Shown here in pieces: positions 28,098 to 36,738 of a stretch of 64,000 bases of DNA (position 1 is the stretch's first letter; every line of letters starts with the position of its first letter). The DNA comes from Bdellovibrionales bacterium (GTDB lineage: Bacteria > Bdellovibrionota > UBA1018), in contig JAFEAP010000023.1 of assembly GCA_018266355.1 (NCBI GenBank), forward strand, positions 87,758 through 151,757. Direction: 5' to 3'. A program made the position numbers and the translations under genes. The notes below the pieces were generated by a model. The model had not been told where the DNA came from, did not search any database, and worked only from the letters and a program-made list of their open reading frames with translations.

Positions 28098-29686
28098 TGA
28101 AAACCACGATTCTCGCGTTCACCGCCGGCCTATTCGTCTTCAGCGCGTTCGGAGCCGAAGAGGCACCGATCACTTCGGTCACCGTTTTCCGGGACCGCGC
28201 TTCGGTGACCCGGAAAGTGCGCCGATCCTTCCCGAAAGGGGCGGTCACGGTGGAATTCCCGGGGATCACGCCGAACGCCGACCTCGATTCGCTGAAGGCG
28301 ACGCTTTCCGAGAAGAAACGGTTCACGGTGATGGGGATCCGGTCCCGGCCGGAGTACGCGCTGAAGTCCTCGAACTCGGAACTCGAGAAGTGGACCGAGA
28401 CGCGGAAGCGGAAGGAAAGGGTTCGCCAGGAACTCGCCACCCAAGTAAATCTCCTGATCCAAAGCGATCGGAACCTCGATCTCCTCGCGCAGCACTACCG
28501 CGATTCCTTCAGCCTGAACCTTCACGAGAATAAATTCACGAAGGGCGGCTTCGAATCGTTCGTGAAGTTCCTCTCGACGGAGTCCGACGGGTTGAACGGC
28601 CGGTGGGCGAAGCTTTACGGGGAATACCGCGCGGTCGCCGCCGAAATCGAGCTCGCCGACGCGAAGATCGCGGAGCTTTCGAGCGTCTCCGACCGCCATA
28701 CGCTCACGGTGAGCGTCGACCTCCTCGCCGAGGAGCCCGGGACGGCGGACGTCGAGGTCCAGTACCTCGTGAGCGGCGCGGGATGGTCGCCGGCCTACGA
28801 CGTCCGGATCGATCCGCGCGCGAATCGGGGCGTGGTCGAGCAGCACGCGTTCGTCTGGCAGAAGAGCGGCGAAGATTGGCGGAACGTTTCGCTCGTGCTG
28901 AGCAACGTTCGCTCGGAGCTCCGGCCCGTACCGCCGTCGATTTCCCCTTACACGCTCACGTACCAAGAGGTGAAGAAGGTGAACACTTCGATCGCCGGTA
29001 AGGAAGACTCGGCGACCGCCTTGACGGTGGGCACGGGCGACGGAAACGACGCCGGCCCCGACCGCGCGATCGCGAAGAACTTCGAGGTGCCCGGTAAGCA
29101 GACGGTGCCCGACGGGATGGCCCGAACGCGGCTCTTCCTCGCGAAGAAAGAGTCGACCTACCGCGAGCGACTCGAACTCGTCGCGGCCGAATACGACCGC
29201 GTGTTCCGGAAGGGCGACCTCGTGAATCCGTTCGAGTGGGACCTCGAAGGCGGACCGGCGGCGATCTATTACGAGGGCGATTTCCTCCAGCAGGTGAACC
29301 TCGACTCGGTCGCGCGCGGAAACGTGTTCGGCGTGAACGCGGGCGTCGATCACGACTTCCAAGTCTCGCGATACACGAACGACAAGGTCGAGAAGCCGGG
29401 CATCCTCGATACGAAAAAACACTTCCTGCGGGAGGTCGTGCTCTCGGTGAAGAATTACGGGGCGAAAAAGAAGACGGTCCGCGTCTTCGAACAGGTGCCG
29501 ATCTCCGAGATCAAGGAAGTGGCCGTCTCGACCAAGGAAAAGGAACGCGCCCCGGCGAGTTTGAAGGAAGACGACGCGCACCCGGGTTGGCGTTACTGGG
29601 ACCTCGGTTTGGACAGCCGCCATTCCCAAACGATCTCCCTGAATATCGACGTCGCCGTGCCGGAAAGCTTCCAGTTCACCTGGTAG
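28097..29686 (+). CDS. DUF4139 (MuiA-like) secreted protein, second of a pair
   Basis: The start shares one base with the preceding stop (TGATG), so translation is coupled. The 529-residue product has a cleavable signal (MKTTILAFTAGLFVFSAFGA), DUF4140-like ITSVTVFRDRASVTRKV, a helical middle and DUF4139 VEVQYLVSGAGWSPAYDVRI, and ends YWDLGLDSRHSQTISLNIDV. It is the same family as its neighbour but without the membrane anchor and the long insertion. The two probably form one anchored and one soluble or interacting periplasmic partner. Confidence 0.8.
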   Translation: MKTTILAFTAGLFVFSAFGAEEAPITSVTVFRDRASVTRKVRRSFPKGAVTVEFPGITPNADLDSLKATLSEKKRFTVMGIRSRPEYALKSSNSELEKWTETRKRKERVRQELATQVNLLIQSDRNLDLLAQHYRDSFSLNLHENKFTKGGFESFVKFLSTESDGLNGRWAKLYGEYRAVAAEIELADAKIAELSSVSDRHTLTVSVDLLAEEPGTADVEVQYLVSGAGWSPAYDVRIDPRANRGVVEQHAFVWQKSGEDWRNVSLVLSNVRSELRPVPPSISPYTLTYQEVKKVNTSIAGKEDSATALTVGTGDGNDAGPDRAIAKNFEVPGKQTVPDGMARTRLFLAKKESTYRERLELVAAEYDRVFRKGDLVNPFEWDLEGGPAAIYYEGDFLQQVNLDSVARGNVFGVNAGVDHDFQVSRYTNDKVEKPGILDTKKHFLREVVLSVKNYGAKKKTVRVFEQVPISEIKEVAVSTKEKERAPASLKEDDAHPGWRYWDLGLDSRHSQTISLNIDVAVPESFQFTW

Positions 29687-29759
29687 AAGGTGTTCCCCGC
29701 GCGAGACGCATCGTGTCGTGATTGACAATCATCGGGCCCTCGGATGGAATCGAGGACCT

Positions 29760-30176
29760 ATGAAAACCCTCGTCCTTCTCGTTTCGGTTCTCGGTCTCGT
29801 CTTCGCCGCTTTCGCGGAAGACACGACGACCATCAAACAAAAGATCCACAATGACGGTGACGGAAAGGAATCTTCCGTCCTGATCCAGACGACGAAGGGC
29901 GCGAAAATCCAACCCGACTACGAGATCATGTCCGGCGACGAAGAGATCGCGGGCGAGCCGATCGCGGGCCGCGCGGAAGCGTACAAGGCGTGGAAGGACG
30001 CGTGCGCGGATTGGAAGAAGGAACTGAAAGAGAACAATAAGGACGGCCAGGTCCTGCTCGCGAGCTGCGGGACCGCGAAGTTCACGAAAGACGACTCGGC
30101 CGGCGCCGGTTCCGGTCTCTACGTCTATCGCTCCGAAGCGAAGTACAAAATCCGCGTTCGCATTAAAGATCGCTGA
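29760..30176 (+). CDS. Small secreted protein of unknown function
   Basis: The ATG at 29760, with GAGG upstream, gives a signal peptide (MKTLVLLVSVLGLVFAAFA) and a charged 120-residue mature domain containing two cysteines (DACADW, ASCGTA) that may pair. The in-frame ATG at 29718 would precede the signal with 14 unlikely residues. No family recognised. It overlaps the next gene by one base. Confidence 0.6.
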   Translation: MKTLVLLVSVLGLVFAAFAEDTTTIKQKIHNDGDGKESSVLIQTTKGAKIQPDYEIMSGDEEIAGEPIAGRAEAYKAWKDACADWKKELKENNKDGQVLLASCGTAKFTKDDSAGAGSGLYVYRSEAKYKIRVRIKDR

Positions 30177-30514
30177 TGGACCGTTCCGTCCCCGAATGGG
30201 TCCGCCACATTCAGATCGAGTGGGAACTCTCGCCCGGGCAGATCGCCGCGCTCATTCGCGTGGATCCCGCGCGGCTGCCCGAACTCCTCGAGACGAAATC
30301 GACGGCGACGCTTCCTCCCGGTCTCGAGTCCGCGGCACCGCTCATCGCGATCTACCGAAAACTTGCCGCGCGATATCCTAAAACCGAAGATCAAGTGAAA
30401 TGGCTCTTCACCGAGCATCGGGATTTTGGCGGATCGAAACCCATTGATGTTGCTGCGAGTTCGCTCGAGAACCTCTACTGGGTCGGTTACTACCTCGATA
30501 GCTCTCCCGCGTAA
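30176..30514 (+). CDS. Xre/MbcA/ParS antitoxin-like domain protein
   Basis: The 112-residue protein has a short helical N-terminus (MDRSVPEWVRHIQIEWELSP with a possible helix-turn-helix around GQIAALIRVDPARL). Its C-terminal half resembles the toxin-binding domain of Xre/MbcA/ParS antitoxins: KWLFTEHRDFGGSKPIDVA followed by a NLYWVGYYLD helix, compare the family pattern LF..P...FGG.SPLD......G...V...L. No RES or other toxin gene is next to it; the upstream partner is a secreted protein. It may be a solitary regulator rather than an antitoxin. Confidence 0.55.
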   Translation: MDRSVPEWVRHIQIEWELSPGQIAALIRVDPARLPELLETKSTATLPPGLESAAPLIAIYRKLAARYPKTEDQVKWLFTEHRDFGGSKPIDVAASSLENLYWVGYYLDSSPA

Positions 30515-30599
30515 GACGCGCGAGGCCGGGCGATGAAAAAGATTTAAGTGCGCGCGCGACTGCCGGGGCAACTCGGAGCGCGGTATCTTCAAGAACGGC

Positions 30600-31799
30600 A
30601 TGCCGTTCACCTCTTTCTTTCCCCAATCCCGAATCTCCGATGCGCTGACCGAATTGCAGAAAAAGTTCGGCGACGCGCGCACCTCGCTCCTGCGAATCCG
30701 CGCGGATCGGGTCCGGCTCGCCCGGACGGGGTGGCGGCCGCGCGTTCCGAGCGAAACGAAGCTGATTCGCGCGGCGGAATGGCGAACGGAAGCGGCGCCG
30801 ATGGCGGGCGAGACCGTCGATTTCGACCTCGAATCGCGGTTCGTTCCGACCGAGGCGGCCTACGCCGAGCTCGTGCGCGAACTCGACCGAGCGGGTTCCG
30901 CGGGAAAAACGGCCCGCGTTTTCCTCCGCGGCCTCGAACTCGACGAACCGCGATTCTCCATCGCCGGTCGTCCGATCGCGGCCGCGTTCTTCGATCTCGC
31001 GCTCGCGCTTTCCCGCGGACCGGGAGCGATCGTCGTGCTTCCGAAAGTCGACGGATACCTCGAAGCTCGGTTCTGGGCCGAGGTCGTCCGTTCGTTCGAG
31101 CTCTCCCTCGGGCTTCCGCGCGACTCCACCCGGTTCGAAGTCTCGATCGAGACGCTCGGCGGAGCGGTGGAGGCGGAAGAGATCCTCTTCGAATTGAAGG
31201 AGTCGGCGGTCGGGATCCGGTACGACGTGCGCCTCGACCGTTTCGATGCGCTTCGGCTCGACTCGGGAGCGCCGAACCTTCCGCGCGAGGATTTCACGGG
31301 CGATCCGTGGACGGGCCTCGAGATCGCCACGCGCACCGAGGCGCTCGAAACCCTAGCCCGCAAACGCGGCGTGAGACTTTCCCTTCGGCCGGACGGCGGT
31401 CCGATCCGCGAGGCGGCGTCGGCGGAGACTGGAGAGACGCCGGCCTTTTCGCTCGATCGGCTGCGGGCGATGGCGAGTTTCGCTTTCGGTTTCTTGAAGG
31501 AGTGGTACGAGGGAACGCCGACCCCGGGCGGGAGAGACTGGACGGATTTCGAACTCGCGCGGGCGCTGCTTTGGACGGCGATCCATTCGGGGTTCCTGCG
31601 CGAAGAGAACTACGAGGCTTGGCGCGAAGAATTCGGTCCCCAGCCCTTCGAAGGGGGGTCGGCGGACGACGCCGCGATCCGCACGCTCGATCCGCTCGTG
31701 CGAACGGCGATCTTTCCCGATTCTGCGAAAACGCTCGCGTTTTCGATCCTGCTCGAACGCGAAAAGGCGCGCAGCGTCAGCTCGCTTCGCCTCGCCTGA
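30600..31799 (+). CDS. Short, divergent malate synthase A-like protein
   Basis: The 399-residue product lines up with the TIM-barrel part of malate synthase A. VFLRGLELDEPRFSIAGRP matches the substrate Arg region (Arg110), then VLPKVDGYLEARFWAEV, RFEVSIETLGGAVEAEEIL with metal Glu184, ELKESAVGIRYD with metal Asp209, and FLKEWYEG..... RDWTDFELARALLW with a candidate catalytic Asp313. Malate synthase condenses glyoxylate and acetyl-CoA. Bona fide enzymes are about 530 residues, so this lacks roughly a quarter, and several flanking residues differ (RD in place of the ED of MEDAATAEI). It could be a malate synthase, a citramalyl-CoA-lyase-like relative or an inactive homologue. No isocitrate lyase is in the window. 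Confidence 0.6.
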   Translation: MPFTSFFPQSRISDALTELQKKFGDARTSLLRIRADRVRLARTGWRPRVPSETKLIRAAEWRTEAAPMAGETVDFDLESRFVPTEAAYAELVRELDRAGSAGKTARVFLRGLELDEPRFSIAGRPIAAAFFDLALALSRGPGAIVVLPKVDGYLEARFWAEVVRSFELSLGLPRDSTRFEVSIETLGGAVEAEEILFELKESAVGIRYDVRLDRFDALRLDSGAPNLPREDFTGDPWTGLEIATRTEALETLARKRGVRLSLRPDGGPIREAASAETGETPAFSLDRLRAMASFAFGFLKEWYEGTPTPGGRDWTDFELARALLWTAIHSGFLREENYEAWREEFGPQPFEGGSADDAAIRTLDPLVRTAIFPDSAKTLAFSILLEREKARSVSSLRLA

Positions 31800-31919
31800 T
31801 CCGCTTCGGCCCGCGTTGCGACGCGTCGTTTCCACAAACTTCCCCGTGCAATCTCCCGGACCCTGGTCTAAACGTAGCCCCGGTCCCGCATCATTTTTAT
31901 TCCATGCGTAGGGGGGATA

Positions 31920-33341
31920 ATGACCACGCAAGCTGCCACGTTAGATTCGCAACTCGGAACCGCGGTTCCGTCGCAGGATGAGATCCTCGGCCACCCGAAG
32001 GGCCTCTTCGTCCTTTTCTTCACCGAGATGTGGGAACGCTTCTCGTACTACGGGATGCGGGCGCTCCTCGTCCTTTATATGACGAAGTACCTGCTGACCG
32101 GCGCCGAAGGCGGCACGATGCAGATCGCCGGATACGGCGCGGTGAAGGCGCTCATCGTTTGGCTCGCGGGACTCTTCGGTCAGCACGGCGAACTCTCGAC
32201 GCAGGCGATCTCCTCCCAGATCTACGGCCTCTATACCGGCTTCGTCTATTTCACGCCGTTCTTCGGCGGGATCCTCGCCGATAAAGTCTTCGGCCAGCGC
32301 AAGACGGTTTACGTCGGCGCGATCCTGATGGCGATCGGCCACTTCCTGATGGCCTCGGAAGCGATGTTCTTCCCGGCGCTCCTCTTCCTGATCCTCGGGA
32401 ACGGTTGCTTCAAGCCGAACATCTCGACCCAAGTCGGCCTCCTCTATAAGGACGGCGATCCTCGGCGCGACTCCGCGTTCACGATCTTCTACATGGGGAT
32501 CAACCTCGGCGCGTTCTTCTCGCCGCTCGTGTGCGGAACGCTCGGCCAGACGGTCGGCTGGCACTACGGTTTCGGCGCCGCCGGCGTCGGCATGCTCGTC
32601 GGCCTCCTCGTCTATCACTTCGGCAAGCACCTCCTTCCGCCGGATCGCATGATGCGCATGGAAGCCGCGCACGCCGAGCGGAAGTCGGAACCTCTGACGA
32701 AGGACGAATGGCGCCGGATCCTCGCGCTCGTCTTCCTCTGCATCGTGAACATCGTTTTCTGGGCGGTTTACGAGCAGCAAGGCAACACGCTCCAACTCTG
32801 GGCCGACGCGAACACGAACTGGAACTTCTTTGGATGGGAAGTCCCGTCCTCCTGGTACCAGTCGTTCAACCCGGCGTTCATCTTCCTCTTCGCCCCGCTG
32901 CTCGATCGTTACTGGGCCGCGCGCGCGAAGGTCGGCAAGACCTCGACCTCGACGACGAAGATGGGGATCGGATGCATCCTCCTCGGCGTCGCCTTCGTGA
33001 TCATGATCTTCGCCTCGAAGGTCGTCGGCCCGACCGAGAAGGGCTCGCTGATGTGGCTCGTGACGACCACGTGGCTCTTCACGATGGGTGAACTCTACCT
33101 CTCGCCGATCGGCCTCTCGCTCGTGACGAAAGTCGCGCCGGCGCGGATGGTCTCGATGATGATGGGAATGTGGTTCCTCTCGAGCTTCTTCGGGAACTAC
33201 CTCTCCGGCGCCATCGGCGGTTACTACGACACCATGTCGAAGGACGCGTTCTTCACGCTCCTCACGGTCATGGGCATCGCGTCCGGTCTCATCTTCTTCG
33301 CGGCGAACAAGCCGCTCAAGAAGTCGATCGGTACCGCCTAA
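31920..33341 (+). CDS. POT-family (PTR2) proton-dependent oligopeptide transporter
   Basis: The 473-residue, 12-14-helix protein has the PTR2 signature FTEMWERFSYYGMRALLVLYM, including the proton-coupling ExxERF element, and FYMGINLGAFFSPLVCGTLG in helix 5. It imports di- and tripeptides using the proton gradient. The start is ATG with a GGGGGG run just upstream. A strong terminator follows, so it is transcribed alone. A peptide importer suits an organism that exports several proteases. Family certain; exact subtype (DtpA or DtpT) not determined. Confidence 0.9.
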   Translation: MTTQAATLDSQLGTAVPSQDEILGHPKGLFVLFFTEMWERFSYYGMRALLVLYMTKYLLTGAEGGTMQIAGYGAVKALIVWLAGLFGQHGELSTQAISSQIYGLYTGFVYFTPFFGGILADKVFGQRKTVYVGAILMAIGHFLMASEAMFFPALLFLILGNGCFKPNISTQVGLLYKDGDPRRDSAFTIFYMGINLGAFFSPLVCGTLGQTVGWHYGFGAAGVGMLVGLLVYHFGKHLLPPDRMMRMEAAHAERKSEPLTKDEWRRILALVFLCIVNIVFWAVYEQQGNTLQLWADANTNWNFFGWEVPSSWYQSFNPAFIFLFAPLLDRYWAARAKVGKTSTSTTKMGIGCILLGVAFVIMIFASKVVGPTEKGSLMWLVTTTWLFTMGELYLSPIGLSLVTKVAPARMVSMMMGMWFLSSFFGNYLSGAIGGYYDTMSKDAFFTLLTVMGIASGLIFFAANKPLKKSIGTA

Positions 33342-33364
33342 GGCCGGCTGTTCTGGATTACGAA

Positions 33365-33402
33365 GGGCCCCGGGGGATTCCCCCGGGGCCCTTTTCGTTT
33401 TT
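33365..33402 (+). terminator. Rho-independent terminator after the POT transporter
   Basis: A perfect 12-bp stem GGGCCCCGGGGG/CCCCCGGGGCCC with a 3-base ATT loop is followed by TTTTCGTTTTT. It lies 23 bases after the stop. Confidence 0.9.
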
Positions 33403-33468
33403 AGGCGGCGCGTCCGCCGGGAAATTGACGGCCTCACGGGAACGCGGGTTTTCTCCGAAAAGGAGGGG

Positions 33469-34644
33469 ATGGCGATCTTTCGGAAGTGGCTGATTCTTGC
33501 GGCGTTCGTCCTCGCGCTTTCCAGCGCGGGGGGCGTACCGCCGATCGCGCCGGTCGGCGGCGGCGTCGGATTCGCCATCGACTGCTCGACCACGACCGCG
33601 AAGGCCACGCCGTTCGAAAAATACGGTCCGCACTATTCGATCAAGTCGGATCCGAAGGTCCTCGGAAAGACGAAGATCAGCGAGCGGAAAAACCTGAAGG
33701 TGATGTCCTACAACATGGAGAACCTCGTCGAGTCTCCCGGGAAGTACGTCGAGATCGACGGCAAGCACGTGTGGCAGTACGGAAAACTCGAGAAGTCGGC
33801 CGACCGGCTCGAGGCGGTGCTTCGGAACATCCGTTCGGAAAACCCCGACGTCATCGTCGGGATCGAAATCGAATCGCTCGATGCCATGCAGAAGGCCGGC
33901 CTCGAGCAGGATTATTACGCGATCCTCGTGCCCGGCAACGACGAGCGCGGGATCAATATCGGATTCTTCGTCAAGAAAGACCTCGCCGTCGACATCGACA
34001 TCCAGAGCCATCGCGAGATGCGGCATCTTTACATGGGCCAGGAAACGAAGCTCTTCTCGCGCGATTTCCCCGTACTTCAGTTTCGGGACCCGGGAGCGGC
34101 CGCGGAGTCCGATCCGATCTTCATCCTCGGCGGCGTGCACCTGAAGTCCCAGCGCGCGGGCGATCCGGGTTCCCTGGGAGCGACCGACGTGAACTCGGTC
34201 GCGAAGCGCACGGCCCAGGCCGACGCCATGGCGGCGGTCATGGCGGAGTACGACGCGCAGTACGGCAGCCGCGTGCCGATCTTCATGGCCGGCGACTTCA
34301 ATAACGACGTCCGTTACGGCAAGGAATTCGCCGAGGTGCGGAAGAAGTTCCGGGACGCGTTCGACGTGAAGGGCGTTCCCCAACAGTCGATCGACCGCAC
34401 GACCCAGTCCTACTTTCCGCGCGCGAATCCGAATTTTCCGAATGCCGTCCCGAAGCCGAAATACAGCCAGCTCGACGGTTTTTTTGTCTCGAAAGCCGGC
34501 ACCCAAAAAGTCCAGGAAATCCACGTCGTGAAGGAACTCGACGCCAGCGGTCGGCCGATGGATCCTCCGAAGAGCTTCGAGGAGCGCGAGACGCGGGGAT
34601 CGGACCACCGCGCGCTTTCGGTCACCCTGAATTTCGGGGGTTAG
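33469..34644 (+). CDS. Secreted endonuclease/exonuclease/phosphatase (EEP) family protein
   Basis: The 391-residue protein has a signal peptide (KWLILAAFVLALSSAGG) and EEP-fold motifs: MSYNMENL, IVGIEIES with the metal Glu, LGGVHLKS, MAGDFNND and the terminal SDHRALSVTL. The family includes DNases, sphingomyelinases and lipid phosphatases; the Met-Asn-Asn pattern does not decide which. Export suggests an extracellular or periplasmic target such as DNA or lipid. The start has AGGAGGGG very close (2-3 bases). The 3' end overlaps the convergent ATP-grasp gene by four bases. Confidence 0.8.
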   Translation: MAIFRKWLILAAFVLALSSAGGVPPIAPVGGGVGFAIDCSTTTAKATPFEKYGPHYSIKSDPKVLGKTKISERKNLKVMSYNMENLVESPGKYVEIDGKHVWQYGKLEKSADRLEAVLRNIRSENPDVIVGIEIESLDAMQKAGLEQDYYAILVPGNDERGINIGFFVKKDLAVDIDIQSHREMRHLYMGQETKLFSRDFPVLQFRDPGAAAESDPIFILGGVHLKSQRAGDPGSLGATDVNSVAKRTAQADAMAAVMAEYDAQYGSRVPIFMAGDFNNDVRYGKEFAEVRKKFRDAFDVKGVPQQSIDRTTQSYFPRANPNFPNAVPKPKYSQLDGFFVSKAGTQKVQEIHVVKELDASGRPMDPPKSFEERETRGSDHRALSVTLNFGG

Positions 34645-36362
34645 TGGAAGAGCGTTTCGCAGTCCATCGACGCGTTCTTACGGACGAAGACCGCCGTTTC
34701 CGAACCGCCCGAGGAGATGTTCACCTTTCCGCTTCCGGAGAGAGGCGAGGCGCGCCCCCACGGGAACGGCGCGGTCGCGACGTCTCCGAGTTTCGGGCCG
34801 ACGTCGGCGATGAGCCGTAGGTCGACGAGGTTTCCGTCCATCACGGAAAGCGGTTTGTATTCCTGGACGATGAAGAGGGAAGGCGACTCGCGGACCTTCG
34901 CTTTGAGCTCCTCGATCTCGGCTTTAGCCATCTTCTTCCCGATCCAGACTTCCTTCCCGCCCATGCCGGCGACGCCCTTCACGACGTACTGATCGAAATC
35001 GGCGAAGACGCGATCGAACACGGTTTGGTCGAAGACCGCCTTGCCGTCCGCGAATTTGCGGAAGCTCTCCGTCGAAAGGTTCCCGAGTTTCGGCTCCTCG
35101 TGGAGATAGAAACGGATGAGGTCCGGGACGGCGGTGTAAAACTCCTTGTCCTCGACGAAACCGAGTCCCGGCGTGTAGTTCGCACCGACCTTGCCGGAAT
35201 GGATCGCGTCGAAGAGGCCGGGAACTCCGCCTTTGCCGACGGTCAGGTAGGGTTCCTTATAGCCGGCCGCGCCCACCGCTTCCTTGAGGAGGGTTTCCGC
35301 CTCGCCGATCGTGAACGGGTTTCCGAGCGCGTTCTCGTGCATCATCTTCACGACGCGGGCGTCGGCCTTCTCGCCCATGTGTTCGAGGTATCCTTCGGCC
35401 ACCTTGATCAATCGGCCGCGGCGCGCCCCTTCGCTGAGCGAGTCCATGTCGTCCATGTGGCCTTGGATGAAGAGGTAGCCGACTTTCTCGGATTTCGTTT
35501 TCCCGCCGACCTTCGTCTTCAGGTAGACGCCGTTCTCTCTGACTTCGAGGTACTTCGCGGTTCGTCCGTCCGGACTCGCGAGCGAGTTGAAGTAGACCGA
35601 TTCGACGCCGAAACGATCCATCAGATCTCGCAGGCGGAAGCCTTCGTTGTCGTCGAACTCGCTCGGGCGATAGGTGAGGAGCACGGCCTTCCCTCCGAAC
35701 TTTTCGGCCCGGGCATGGTAGCGGTTCGCGAGTTTCTGATAGAACGCGAGCGGGTTCGGGACTTCGAGGTAACGCTGGTACTCCGGAACGAGCTTGAGGA
35801 GCGCGTCCGGCGCACGTTCGAGGTCGCCTAAGCCGCCGAGGTAACCGAAATTATCCTCGACGACGGCGAAACTTCCGTCGGGTAGGCGCAGGATATCCGG
35901 TCCGTAGAGCCAGCTCAGCGCGGAGTCGGGAATCTTTCCTTCCCATGACTGTTCGCCGTGGCGGGCGATGATCTGGTCGACGAAATCGCGTGGGAGGACG
36001 TTCTCTTTCAGGTACGATTTCTTTCCCGAGTAGTGGTCTTGGAAGAAGAGCTTGAGCGCGGTCGCGCGCTGTTTGACGCCGGCTTCGAGCGTCGCCATTT
36101 CGTCTTCGGTGAGGACTCGCGGGAGGAGATTGAGCGGGTTATCCCCTTCGAAGAGTTTTTCGCCTTCGACGAGGAGTTCCTTTTTTCTTTTCGCGGGGAT
36201 CTTCTCGTAGACCTGACCGATGCCCTCGTAGTGGAGGCGGTAGGATCCGTCCGCGCGGTGAACTTCGTCGTAGTTCTTCGGCGGGTCGCCGGGTCCCGCG
36301 AACGCGAAGAGGGGGACCAGCAAGAGGACGGCGAGCGACCGGTTCAGGGGGATGCGATTCAC
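34641..36362 (-). CDS. Exported circularly permuted ATP-grasp-like protein
   Basis: After a signal peptide (NRSLAVLLLVPLFAFAGPG, cleavage near 22), the 573-residue protein follows the circularly permuted ATP-grasp layout: YEKIPAKRKKELL, LLPRVLTEDEMATLEAGVKQRATAL (split across 78-103), the metal/ATP segment LRLPDGSFAVVEDNFGYLGG (158-177), a Rossmann-like middle with VLLTYRPSEFDDNEG, GPANYTPGLGF-like GANYTPGLGF, YVVKGVAGMGGKEV and FIVQEYKPLS. Such enzymes ligate amino acids or peptides using ATP. A Sec signal on an ATP-dependent fold is odd, since the periplasm lacks ATP. It may be inactive, cytoplasmic with an uncleaved anchor, or act on exported material in an unexpected way. Confidence 0.72.
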   Translation of the reverse strand: MNRIPLNRSLAVLLLVPLFAFAGPGDPPKNYDEVHRADGSYRLHYEGIGQVYEKIPAKRKKELLVEGEKLFEGDNPLNLLPRVLTEDEMATLEAGVKQRATALKLFFQDHYSGKKSYLKENVLPRDFVDQIIARHGEQSWEGKIPDSALSWLYGPDILRLPDGSFAVVEDNFGYLGGLGDLERAPDALLKLVPEYQRYLEVPNPLAFYQKLANRYHARAEKFGGKAVLLTYRPSEFDDNEGFRLRDLMDRFGVESVYFNSLASPDGRTAKYLEVRENGVYLKTKVGGKTKSEKVGYLFIQGHMDDMDSLSEGARRGRLIKVAEGYLEHMGEKADARVVKMMHENALGNPFTIGEAETLLKEAVGAAGYKEPYLTVGKGGVPGLFDAIHSGKVGANYTPGLGFVEDKEFYTAVPDLIRFYLHEEPKLGNLSTESFRKFADGKAVFDQTVFDRVFADFDQYVVKGVAGMGGKEVWIGKKMAKAEIEELKAKVRESPSLFIVQEYKPLSVMDGNLVDLRLIADVGPKLGDVATAPFPWGRASPLSGSGKVNISSGGSETAVFVRKNASMDCETLFH

Positions 36363-36738
36363 GGAGTTCTCCTAACCCTTGATTCTACCTAGGGGTTTCC
36401 CGATCGCAGCCGGCAGAACTTGCCGTGATTCCGTGAGAAGCCTCGATCTGAATGACGCATCGCATCTATGCGAACGATGCGGTGGCAGGATAATAACGCG
36501 GCGTATATAAGTCTCTTCGTCAGACCGATGGGGTTTGGACCAAGGGTTGGGGGATCTGCGGTTCAGACAGGTGGCGGTTTGCAGGTTTGCGCTTCGGACG
36601 AGGGGTCGTCCGGAGCGCGCACCGCTCTAAGTATGGTGGTTTCGTCTCACAAATCCACCGACTCCGGGCCCCGTCCCGGAAGCGGGCGTGAGAACAAGGA
36701 GCCTCGGGATCCTCGCAGATCCCGGGGCTTCTTCGCTT
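36363..36738. other. 376-base intergenic region between two minus-strand genes
   Basis: No convincing gene. It contains a small inverted repeat CGCATCG/CGATGCG near 36452-36477, an AT-rich GCGTATATAAG patch near 36500 and, at its right end, the histidine kinase terminator. An open frame at 36468 runs into the antisense of the kinase and looks spurious. An untranslated RNA on the plus strand from about 36510 to the hairpin at 36728 is possible but unsupported. Confidence 0.4.
36701..36728 (-). terminator. Terminator after the histidine kinase (possibly bidirectional)
   Basis: GCCTCGGGATC (36701-36711) pairs with GATCCCGGGGC (36718-36728), 11 bp with one G-T pair and a 6-base loop. It lies ten bases beyond the kinase stop. 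T-rich stretches flank both sides. Confidence 0.65.
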
